Part shown: one piece after another, positions 35,011 through 44,990 of the stretch
How the letters are laid out: every line of letters begins with the position of its first letter
How positions within the stretch are numbered: the stretch's first letter is position 1
Origin: Diphasiastrum complanatum
Taxonomy: Eukaryota; Streptophyta; Lycopodiopsida; Lycopodiales; Lycopodiaceae
NCBI GenBank assembly: GCA_029204225.1
Contig: CM055108.1
Coordinates: 18,077,779-18,141,778 of the forward strand
Reading direction: 5' to 3'
DNA length: 64,000 nucleotides
The notes under the pieces: model-generated
What the model was told of the DNA's origin: nothing
Seen by the model: the letters and a program-made list of their open reading frames with translations, nothing else
Database searches by the model: none
Translations under genes and position numbers: made by a program

Positions 35011-36690
35011 TTAGAAATCAGCTTGTGATTTGATTCATTAGTATAAGCTCTAAATGTGATGATGTAATTATTGTACAGTTTATTTGGTTTATTGTATATG
35101 GTTGTGATCGGGACGTGACCCGTTAGGATATATTGACTGGGCACTGATCCCGTAGACGACTACTTGGGCTAGCCGGGTAGCCACACATAGGAAGAATTAG
35201 TCTGTACAGAGTTATTTACAGTACTTGTTATACTTGAGGGCATGTCCCAAGTTTGTCGGTCAAATTTGGCCATATTGGGCCCAACCTTAGTTTGACAGGT
35301 GGTAGGCCAATTTTAGGACACCTGCCTTTTCATGCAGTTTGTGAATACTCTGTATGCAGTTTGTGAATTTCTCGTTTGGAGGAAAATGTGGGCTAGCTTG
35401 GAGGTGCACACATTTTGGCGGTCGAAGGTGATGGAAGTGCAAAGTGGTGCCAGTTGGAAGCCATTGGGCAAGATAATGGACTTGCATTGGATGAGCTGTG
35501 TGTGGGACACACATAGGATGAAGAACGGGTCAATAATTACACTTTGGAGACTCTTGCTGAGTGGTGAGGTGATGATTTTACGATTTTGCAGCCAATAAGT
35601 CAATTTTGATCAAGCCAGTGTAGCTGTGGAGCAGTGTATTAGGTTTGTCATCAAAGAGATACACTTCAACTGCCAGTTTGGATAAGTCAAGTCAATTTGC
35701 CATATTAGGATTGCATCAGGGATGCAGATTCCAGCGATGATAGGGTGTAGATCGTTTGGTTTGGGCCATGGAAGATCTCACAGGTTCACTTGGAGGGATA
35801 ATGGCATGCACAATCATGTGAGGGACTTGATGGTCGCTTTGGAGTTCACATCTCAGTGTATTCTTAGGGAGTGGTTTGAAACCATTCACAGGAGCAGCTA
35901 GGAGCTAGTTCAGGGGAATACAAGTGGACACTACATGGTAGATGCTCAGATCTTTGTGATCAAGGATGACATTGGGATACCTGGTAGGGATAGCACTGTA
36001 GGATGACATGGGATGATCATCAAGGGGCAGCTATTTCATATTGGACTTGAGTCATTGGCATGGACAGGACTTACAGGTGGGATTCATGATGGAATCAGAA
36101 AGCTGCAAACACAAATGGACAAAGCGTGAAGCTTTGGGAGCCAGCTCTAGGTTGGAGAGTTGATGTAGATCGCACGAGGTGTGATCAGAGGGCAAACACT
36201 GTGGTGAGTGTTTTGCTAGCGATCTACGACAGGGGACACTGATGGTGAGGACTTCATGGTGTGCTCATTTGGGAGTACAAGATGGCATTACAACATGGGG
36301 CCAATTTTGGACATTGGCATCGATGGGGAGACATCTACCATCATGGGCGTGGATAAGCTACTTATAGCTTTCATGCATTTGGCTGTATTTGCAGGAGTCT
36401 AGGCTTAGCACAGATGTTGGAATTTTCATGGTGCAGATTCTCAGGTGGTGAGATCATGGGGAAGCCTAGAGGAAGTCACTTAGAGCCATATACCTCAGTA
36501 CGATCAAGGAGACAGCAGTCTCGGGATCCCGTGAGCGGCGAATTAGGGATATGCTGGCGTTGGCATGGTGTCGGGTGGCACATAACAAGGGAGAGCGAGC
36601 AAATGCTAGGAGCCAGGTTCGCGTCCCTTTTTCGGCTTTGCGGTCCTGGAGGGATTTTTGTGATTCGCGATTGATTCGCGAATCATTCAT
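35011..36690. other. Unassigned region
   Basis: GC-richer than its surroundings (especially 36470-36700) but without a recognisable product. GGTTCGCGTCCC near 36617 resembles a polymerase III B box, but no proper A box at the right distance is present. Frames up to 96 codons are unconvincing. Confidence 0.3.
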
Positions 36691-36695
36691 GCTTC

Positions 36696-36776
36696 GAGTC
36701 AAAGACACGTTGACTGTCGCGAATTGTTCTCGTTCGTGCTTTGACTCAAAGTCATGTTGATTGTCGCGAATTGTTC
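36696..36776. repeat. 34-bp imperfect direct repeat
   Basis: GAGTCAAAGACACGTTGACT.. (36696-36729) is repeated as GACTCAAAGTCATGTTGATT.. (36743-36776); both end TGTCGCGAATTGTTC. Confidence 0.8.
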
Positions 36777-37374
36777 GACCTTCTTGTCTTGTTCATGTTG
36801 CCACAAAGTTGTAGGAGTTCACCATTTCTGACATGCAACACCATAAGTCCTCAATCTTTTTCAATAATCTAGTGAACCGTTTTGTCCTTCACACAAAAAC
36901 TTTATCATTCAAACCCATCTTCCTTAGTATAAAAGTTAGAAATCTCAAATTTGTGTCAAATAGTAGAAAATTTGTGACATAGTTTAGCATCAATCAAGCT
37001 TAGATCCATTCTAACTCTTCTAGAGAAATAAGAGAAACCACAAAAATCATTCATTTTCTGCAATTTGGAGACAAGGGGCAAAATCTTCATCAGACGTTGA
37101 TAACTTTCTGTTCCTTTGCAAACGACCTTCGTCGACTTGCAGACAGGATTGCCCTGATGCAAACAAGGTACAATTGAACGGCGAAGATTACTTCCCAGCC
37201 ATTTTTCAGAAACTGAAGAAAAACAGCCAAAAATAGTGAAAAAAAAACCCCTAAAAATAAAAAAATACAGAAAACTGATATTCACATGTTTTATGGTATA
37301 TAGATTTGATCCATATCTATTTATAGCCAAGTCGACGAAGGTTAATTCTAAAGATAGAAGGTAAAATGAACGTT

Positions 37375-37680
37375 CTTTGAGTTTTTGATTAATTTTTGTT
37401 GGAGGACTATCTTTTTTCACAAAAACCTCATTTCTCTATTTGAACCTTTGCCTGAAGCTTTGCCAGTACCACTAGTCCTATTTTTGGTAATCCATGAGTT
37501 AGGCGAACATGAAGACTAGGTTTTTTGAGATTTTGATCAATTTTTGTTGAAAAACTATATTTTTTCACAACAATATCAAAAAATTTTTGAACCTTTGCCT
37601 AAACCTTCTCTAGTCTTGCTGAGTTTCCAAATTTAGTAATCTATTATTTTTGAGTTTGACGAAAGTTAATTCTATCATAA
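37375..37680. repeat. Two tandem 148-bp units
   Basis: Shared blocks such as TTTTGATYAATTTTTGTTG, TTTTTTCACAA and GAACCTTTGCCT recur with a 147-148-base period, and CGAAGGTTAATTC-like motifs recur with a longer spacing. AT-rich and non-coding. Confidence 0.7.
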
Positions 37681-38200
37681 TTGTTTAAAATATTCACTTG
37701 CGAAGCTACAAAAGTCACATCCTTTGCCAAAATAACCTTCGCTAGTTCTACCACATGTCTATTTATATCTCCGGGCGAAGGTTAGTTTTTCCATATTTTC
37801 CAAAAATAGCCATTTTAGTGATTTTTTTTATCCAAAATAGTCATTCTAAACCTTCGCCTAGGTAACCTTCGCTAGTACTTTGATCTACTTGATTTACCTA
37901 CTGTCAAATTTGTGAGAAGTTTTGAACTGATAGGACACTAATATCTGAGCAGTTTTGATATCATCATCAAGTGATTAATTTTTTACAGATCAGATCAGAA
38001 GATTGATTTTGAAAAATATAGATCCAATTTCTAAAAATGTAGATCCATTCTCATATGCACAATTATACTTTATAGATTTACCATTTTTTAAAGAAATTAT
38101 TAAAAGATGACAGAATTAGATTCAGAACCAGGGATTCAAGAATCCCAACCCCATCCTATCATCAAACAAACACCTTGTTTAGAGTTGTCGAAGTATAATA
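37681..38200. other. Unassigned AT-rich sequence
   Basis: Several CCTTCGCYWRG words continue the pattern of the tandem units to about 37880. Nothing else found. Confidence 0.3.
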
Positions 38201-38610
38201 TAGTTACTGATCCAGTTATATTTCTTAAGATCTTTACTGACTCTTGTAAAATCTAGGTGAAGTGAACCCAGAAAATAATCGTAAGCTTTTTTCTCTGTGT
38301 CCTTGATTGGTGCTGCGCAAGATTGGTATTATAATCAGGACTTGACATAATGATTTGATTGAGAAGTAGTTAAGTCTGGACTAGTTACGAGGTTTAAACC
38401 CAAGAAGTTTCTGGAAGTTCCTTTTCTGTTATTAAGTAAAATCAAAATGGGATAGAAAGAGATGGTGCGTGATTATACTAAACGTATCGAGTATTTTTGA
38501 TCTGAATGTGAACTTGATTTTCTAAATGATGAGACTCCGATGATGTAGTTTCTGGCTGGATTGCCAAAACTTATCAGATGTGGGCCTTGGCATTTTGCGA
38601 GTAAGTTTTT
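38200..38610 (+). pseudogene. Gypsy gag remnant
   Basis: MVRDYTKRIEYF, stop, then SECELDFLNDETPMM and FLAGLPKLIR match the Gypsy gag core (V-x-x-Y-x-x-R-F; F-x-x-G-L). Stops and shifts throughout. Confidence 0.5.
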
Positions 38611-38793
38611 TGTGAGTTTTGCAAGTTAAGGGTTCAGAAGAAGCAATACTGTTGTATTACAAATTTAGAAAGTACCAAAAAATTACTGCACATGGTGTGC
38701 CAACAATTTTAAATCCAATAATGTCAAAAGCATACCAATTTCTTCTACACTGCAAAATCTGAATACGACCAACTATGTATATGTTGTTCTCAT

Positions 38794-39053
38794 AACAAAG
38801 CAAAGAATGAAACAAATCATGGCTCAATATTTTTCTTCAAAGAAGTTGACTCACGATTTACTAAACATCAACTTCAATCTCTGAACATGGTAAAACTTCA
38901 TATTAAGTACAATCAACAAACAAAAGTTTCTCACACCAAAGCAAAGAATGAAACAAATCATGGCTCATCATTTTTTTATCAAAAAGTTGATGTACGATAT
39001 AGAGAACAACAATTTCAATATCCGAACATGTTACAGCTTCATATTAAATACAA
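38794..39053. repeat. Two tandem 141-bp units
   Basis: AAAGCAAAGAATGAAACAAA, TCATGGCTCA and CTTCATATTAARTACAAT occur in both units (38794-38913 and 38935-39053), with about 80% identity. Confidence 0.8.
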
Positions 39054-39198
39054 TGCAATGTTTTTCAATGCAAAACTATGTAGAAAGACATTAATGGTGA
39101 AGTGAATCACTTTGAAAAAGCGTTGCATTCTTCTATGCTGTGAAGTCTTCACAATGGTTTTTACCATTAACAAAAAAAATAGGTCCTCACACCAAGAC

Positions 39199-39910
39199 TC
39201 AGTGCATACAAGGCATATTCCTACTCCTACCCAAATTCTGGAAGAGCTCTATGAGTGAAAGATGTGGCTGGTGGATGCATATGTTGTTGTCAATGTCCAA
39301 TCCTAAAACAACTATGTAAACAAAGTATGTATGTTTGCATGGAGTGAACTTCCTCTTTTTCATCATGGACTTGAAATCCTCACAGGTACATGTCGGAGAG
39401 TCACAGATTCTGACTATGTGAACGTTGCCATCTGGATTGGATGCAAAACTTTGGACATGAAAATCGACATCTCTATCTCTAATGTGTACTTGTTCCTTCA
39501 CCAGTTTGGCCTTTAGACTTAATGCCCTTTTGATTCGATCGTTTGCAACTTGAGATATTGAGTTCCTTCTTCTTGTCTTTGATCGTTGTGAAGACGTCCG
39601 GGTTCCTGAATCGATGTGAATGTAGATACACCAGCTTCTAGAATTCTAGAGACTTGGAGAGGTGTAGGAATGCACTCCATCGTATACCCTCCCTTGTTCA
39701 CATAATCCACTTCATGTTGGCGGGTCTCGGCTGCCACACACCAATTTTTATTTGTCCTAGCTGGTGTGGTGTGACAATATTACGGTTGGGATGCCATGTG
39801 TGAGTGATATCATTATTACAAAACCACATGAACTGCACTGCAAACCTGACACCTTGTGACACATGCAACAAAGGGAAGATGTCACGTACACCCTTCATGA
39901 AGGATTTCAT
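39199..39910 (-). pseudogene. SWIM zinc-finger protein remnant
   Basis: The minus frame 39501-39199 has CTCEDF, then 12 residues, then PCKHTYFVYIVVLGLD. This is the CxC...CxH pattern of a SWIM finger (residues 38, 40, 55, 57). SWIM fingers sit near the C-terminus of MULE and FAR1-type transposase proteins and bind DNA. Two further minus frames upstream (39737-39519, 39910-39698) with Trp-rich and ETRQHEVDYVN segments look like the preceding part, each in another frame. A dead transposase relic is the likely explanation. Confidence 0.55.
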
Positions 39911-40145
39911 TGTGTGTGTGTGTGCGTCTACAGATCCGAGGCTCTATAGGGACCTAAAGAATATATCATAACACACAAATGATTTTTGAATCCCTTGAAG
40001 TGTAGTACATCCAATTCTATGTTTCTATCTCAAGATTCTAGATGGTTGCCAATACACAAAGTGGAAAAACATGTCATATTGAATCTCTCTTAAAGATTTT
40101 TGGTTCTCTACGATTTTTTTTTTCTCGAACTTTACACACAATATA

Positions 40146-40815
40146 GTGACCCTTCCTTTCCAACAACATCTTCGTGCGGCCAAGGATCTCATCCCTCCAC
40201 CTGTGCGAGCTTCTTTGCCCCCCTTTGAGACTTTGCTTAGCCATCAGCGTGCTCATTTTCAAAAGTATCTTTTGAGGTGCTTCCACTCACATGCTTTCAC
40301 TCAGCTTCTCAGTGATTCACCTTCCGATGAGACTCGGGCTCGCCTTCTGTCTTGTGCAGGCCCGGGTGCTGACGCTTGGCTTGTTGCGCGCCCTGTTGTT
40401 CCACCCTTGCGCCTTTCTTCAAAGTTGTTTCTCACCGCTCTTCGGGTTAGGTTGGGTCTCCTCATCTAGTGCTCGCTGGTTTGACAAAATGTTCCGGTGG
40501 TCACCCTGTTGATCCTATTGGCACTCATCTCATGCGTTGCACTTCTGGCGGAGAGCGCACTGTGACTCATGATTCCATTTGTGACGTATTGGCCTCTATT
40601 GCACATGAGTGCGGCTTTCATGTTGTCCGGGAGCAGACCCACATCTTGCCTGTGTCTGATTCACAGTCGCCTCGGCGTCGAGTTGATCTTGTTCTTTCGC
40701 GCAAGGGGACCCGCACGCTTGGGGATGTTGTTGTTGCCGATCCTTCGCGGCCTGACCTCCTTTGTCGTGCTTCAACTACTCAAGGTGCCGCTGCTTCTTT
40801 TACGCTTTCAACATG
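40146..40815 (+). mobile_element. Fragment of RLE-type non-LTR retrotransposon
   Basis: Homologous to about 43995-44640 of the larger copy. Frame one (40146-40466) holds LLSCAGPGADAWLVARPVVP. After a shift near 40467, frame two (40469-40800) has KCSGGHPVDPIGTHLMRC, where one zinc Cys is Gly, then FHVVREQTHILP and RRVDLVLSRKGTRTLGDVVV with ADP, the endonuclease core. It lacks the reverse transcriptase and the last 100 residues. Both ends are cut, which is unusual for this element class. Confidence 0.8.
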
Positions 40816-41018
40816 CATTCCTTTGTACTCTGATGGGTTTTCCCATCTTTTATTAATAAAAACAGGAAGTTTCTTCTTGACCATAAAACCACTCGGGAAG
40901 AGATTAGAAACAATCAGAAATGCTTTGGATCAAGTCAGGTGTGACAAAGCTTTTATGAAAAAAAAATTAAAACCTAAAACATGCTACTTGTGTCAAAATA
41001 GGTACATGCTTTGTTTAG

Positions 41019-41030
41019 GCTCTGATACGA
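41019..41030 (-). other. Possible Copia primer site beside an LTR end
   Basis: Minus strand TCGTATCAGAGC, one base off the Met tRNA site, following ..TTTTTTACA. It suggests a minus-strand LTR starting at 41031 and running right, whose far end I cannot define. Confidence 0.4.
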
Positions 41031-42240
41031 TGTAAAAAATCAAAGAAAAGGACCTCCATTTATTCAATTCTAATCAACAAAACATTGAAGATACATTCTA
41101 TGAGTGACTAAATTGGCAAGAGCTTCTCAAATACCTCAACAAAATACCAAAACCGATTTGAACGACCTGTCAGACATGTAAAAAGTGCAGTAGGCCCCCA
41201 AAGTTCATATTAACTCAAAACATCCAAAGTTTATGCAAAGATCAAGCACCAAACTCTCTAGAACTAAAAGATTGTCAAAATCACATCTCTGAAATTGATT
41301 GTGTGTTAATCATACACAATTGAGCTCTTTAAAAGATGATAGAGGCTCAAACTTCAGTTGAATAGATCACTTTTGTACACATGTGTTCTCCTCATGGGCA
41401 GGGCAAGGACTTGAATCTTCTATCACGTAGAGGTTCTTAAAGGGTATAGATACAGTCCTAGTAGGCTTAGTGCTCAATGATTTGTGTGGGCCATATACCT
41501 TAGCTTATCATCTCTCAAATAAGAAATCCCCCCATATAGGCTCATTCAATACAAGCGAAACTTACACAAAAGGCTTTAGATACCCTAAAGTGACATTGCT
41601 ACACACCCAATTTCTTCAATGTTATATGATCAAAATTATTGCAACTCATTGTTAATGGTTCTACAAAATTGGTCTAAAATTCTTCCATTTAGCATCATGG
41701 GCTTTGTTAGTAATACATGAATTTCAAACTATATAGTGCTTGTTTTGGTAGTACACTTTATGATTAGTAGCTAATTAGAGTTCAACTTAAAGCCTGGCAA
41801 ATTACAACCAAGCTTGTAGCATACTAGCAAAAACTTTCCAATAGAATAATGATTTTTTTTATTATTAAAAAACAACTGGTTTGTAGCATTCACATTTTGA
41901 AATGCAATTTGTTGCAAATATGGTATGTGTATATGTATAAATAGAACTCTTTCCTATGATTCTATCCAAGTAGTAATAGTAAGTCTAGTAGAGATGAGCA
42001 TAGTTGTTGTATTGATAAATGTTTGCAAGGTTTTGTCTTTGGCGTGATACTAAAAATGTTTGAGTCATTGTTCTAAAAGAGTGTCTACAAGGTTGAGTAA
42101 TGAATTAGAGATTTAGAGCTTTGGTTCCAACCTCTAGTAGACATACATGGACATAACTATAATATGTTAGCTAGACATTTTTTGAAAGTCAAGTTTGTCA
42201 TGTTTGATATTCCATGTATTGTCCACTTATGAGATGATTT
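41031..42240. other. Unassigned, probable LTR sequence at left
   Basis: The first few hundred bases would be the LTR implied by the primer site. The remainder is AT-rich with no recognisable frame. Confidence 0.3.
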
Positions 42241-42302
42241 ACTACAATAGATATGAACATTTGAAATTTATTAACCTTTCAAATGTTCATATCTATTGTA
42301 GT
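42241..42302. repeat. Perfect 26-bp inverted repeat
   Basis: The 26 bases at 42241-42266 (starting ACTACAATAGATATG) are exactly reverse-complemented at 42277-42302 around a 10-base loop TTTATTAACC. The retrotransposon coding sequence begins directly after the right arm. Confidence 0.97.
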
Positions 42303-44990
42303 CCTCCGAGGGGTGGGGATGCTGGTCATAGAGAAACTCGTGATCGCCTTCGTCGCTTTCTATCGGGAGACTGGGAAACGCTTCATAATGAACACTTTGC
42401 ACGCTGTCAGGCACTTGATGCTCGCAACTCGTAGGACTCTCATCCTCAAGCTCTCCACCGTCGCCTTCGTCGCACCCTACATCTTGGGCAAGTTGGTGAG
42501 TATTCTCGTGCAGCTCGAGCTTTAGCTCCTCTCACACCCGCTCCCTCTTCTGCTGATACTGGTGCTGCTCTCCAAGCTCTGCATCCTGCTTCTGAAGGCA
42601 TTCTTCCCTTGTTTGTGGAGGACTTTGTGTCTGATGTTGACTTGGTGCTTGATCGTGATTCTTTCTCTCGTGCCTTCCATCGTAGTCCTCGTCTTGCTGT
42701 TGGTGGTCCCTCCGGTTTGGTCTATGAACACCTTCGTGATTGCTTTTCACCTGAGGACTCTGCTAGTGACTTTGATCAACTCTTTCAGGTCTGCTCTTTT
42801 ATCGCCTCTGGTCACATTCCTCTTCTGTCGCTCGTCTTTTGTCTGCGTCTCGTTTGATCGCCATGTCTAAAGCCTCGGGTGGCATCCGTCCCATCGCTAT
42901 TGACAAAGTCCTCCTCCGTCTTGTTAGTCGTTCTATCTGTTTTCAGTTTCAACAGATTTTCGTCTCTTTTCTCTCCCCTCATCAGTTTGGCGTCTCTACT
43001 CCTGGCGACTATGAAGCTGTCATTCATGGTTTGCGTGCCACCCTTGATCTCCATCCTGACTGGGTTGTTCTCCAAGTGGATGTTTCCAATGCTTTTAACT
43101 CTATTTCTAGAGTTGCGACACGCGGCTGGTGGTGAGTTGGCTCAGCTTATCCCATTTGTGCGGTTGTTCTATGCTACTGAGACTCCTCTCTTTTACAGTC
43201 ACCATGTGCGCTTTGGGGATCTTTCCACTATCCAGTCTGCAGCAGGTACTCGTCAAGGTGATCCTTTGGCTGGTCCTCTTTTCGCTCTGGTTCATTTCCG
43301 TGCACTTCGAGTTTCTGCAGAGGCCTTTCCCTCCTGCTTATTTCCTTCGGTTGCTGATGACACTCATATTGTTGGTCCTGCTCCTATGGTGCTCATCGCA
43401 TTTCATCATTTCTCTGAGCAGCTGGCTTCTCTTGGTTTGTCTATTCAACCCCGCAAGTGTTCAGTATGGTCTCCGGCAGGTCTTCCCCCTGGACTTTGTT
43501 CCTCCTCAAGGTTTCCTCGCTCCTTCGGATGGCATTCGAGTTCTGGGTGTTCCTTCAACTCTGCTTTTCTTGGTGAGGCTCTCCAGGAGGATGTTGCTCA
43601 TTCAGATCTGCTTCCCCGGTTGGGCGACACTCAGGTCGTGTTTGGCATCTTGACGTCTTGCTTTATCCAGCGTCTTTCTTATCTGCTGCGGACTTTCCCC
43701 CCTACTCCGGACTTTTTGCATCTCCTCTCTTCCTTTGACAGCTCTCTTATGGATGTTTTTGGCCGCCTTTTGGGCCCTGGTTCGTTGGATGGTGTGGAGA
43801 CCCTTTTAGCTCGGAACCAGGCTCAGTTACCCATTTCTTGTGGAGGTGTGAGTCTTCTCTCTACGGTTTCTTCTGCACCTGCAACTTTTCTTGGGAGCTG
43901 GGCTCTTGTCGCCCCTGCTTTGTCTTCTCGGTTCCTTTCTAGCTTTCGCCCTCTCTTGGCGGATTGCATTGCTCATGTGAATAGCGGTTCTCTGTCTTTC
44001 CAGCACCTCCTCATCGCTGCGCGAGAGCTCCTCCCCCTCTCTGCCCAGGCTTGTCTTCCTCCTTTTGAGCAACTCCTCACTTTCAGCTCAGATCACCTGC
44101 AAGAGACCCTCTTGGAGCGCGTGCACAAGCATACCCTTTCAAGCATGCTCTCTGAGGCTCCTTCGGCGTTGCATCGAGCTCGGCTTCTTTCTTGTGCGGG
44201 TCCTGGTGCCGGGGCTTGGCTGTCAGCTCGACCTGTTATCCCTTCCTTCCGGTTGTCTTCAGCCATCTTCACCACTGCTCTTCATCTTCGCTTGAGGCTT
44301 CCTGATCCTTCGATTTTGGGTCTCTCCAAGTGTGTTTGTGGTCACCCTATTGATGCTCTTGCTATCCACCTCCTCTGTTGTCCTTCTGGGAGTGAGCGCA
44401 CAGCTACGCATGATGTTGTCAGAGATGCAGCGGCCGCTATAGCCAGAGATGGAGGATTCCATGTCCTCAGAGAGCAGTATCATGTTCTTCCTTCTTCCGC
44501 GTCCCACTCTTCCAGCAAGCGTGTTGACATTGTCCTCTCTCGGGATGGGCTTCGTACTTTGGCAGATGTTGTTGTTGCTGATCCCACGCGTGGTGACCTA
44601 TTGCCTCGCTCTGCCTTCACACCAGAAGAAGCGGCAGACGTCGCAGCACAAGAGAAGGAAAAAAAATACTCCGACAGGCACCCCACTGATGCTTTCCTTC
44701 CTTTGGCTATTGAGACTTATGGCACCTTGCATCGGCGCTTTGAGGATTTTTTTCGCATGTGTTCTCATCAGGCGACAGTGCGTCAAGGTATTCCTGGTTC
44801 TATTCTCGTGGCTTCCTTCAAACAGTGTGTTTCCATTGCCCTGCAACGTGCTCAAGCCCTATCTATTCTGCAACGGGCAACAGTGGCTGGGTCTGCTACA
44901 TCTCATCTCCCTTCATTAGCCGACTCACCACCTCTTCACTTTTCCGATCTGCTGCAGTCAGTTGGCAGACTCCCACGGACATCATCATAG
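42303..44990 (+). mobile_element. Non-LTR retrotransposon with restriction-like endonuclease
   Basis: One long plus-strand protein, now split by four frameshifts (near 42835, 43110, 43490 and 43565) and one stop (42432), the last 470 codons being open to TAG 44990. Order: an N-terminal part (ETRDRLRRFLSGDWETL); reverse transcriptase with SRLIAMSKASGGIRPIAIDK, motif A QVDVSNAFNSISR, motif B GTRQGDPLAGPLFAL and motif C VADDTHIVG; a zinc finger CVCGHPIDALAIHLLCC; then KRVDIVLSRDG, LADVVVADP and EKEKKY, the R-x-D...D...K pattern of PD-(D/E)XK nucleases as in R2/CRE-type elements. There is no AP endonuclease. The GC content is well above its flanks. Confidence 0.8.

Noticed and set aside
36540-36640. 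tRNA gene or SINE
   Set aside because: A B-box-like GGTTCGCGTCCC is present, but no A box at tRNA distance and no cloverleaf is evident.
37320-39060. CRISPR-like array
   Set aside because: Repeats are long, imperfect and only two per site, in a plant nuclear context.
42879-43110. First 75 codons of the 703-codon frame in the RLE retrotransposon
   Set aside because: These codons are out of frame with the reverse transcriptase; the true RT sequence there (QVDVSNAFNSISR) is in another frame, so the ATG at 42879 is not a real start.
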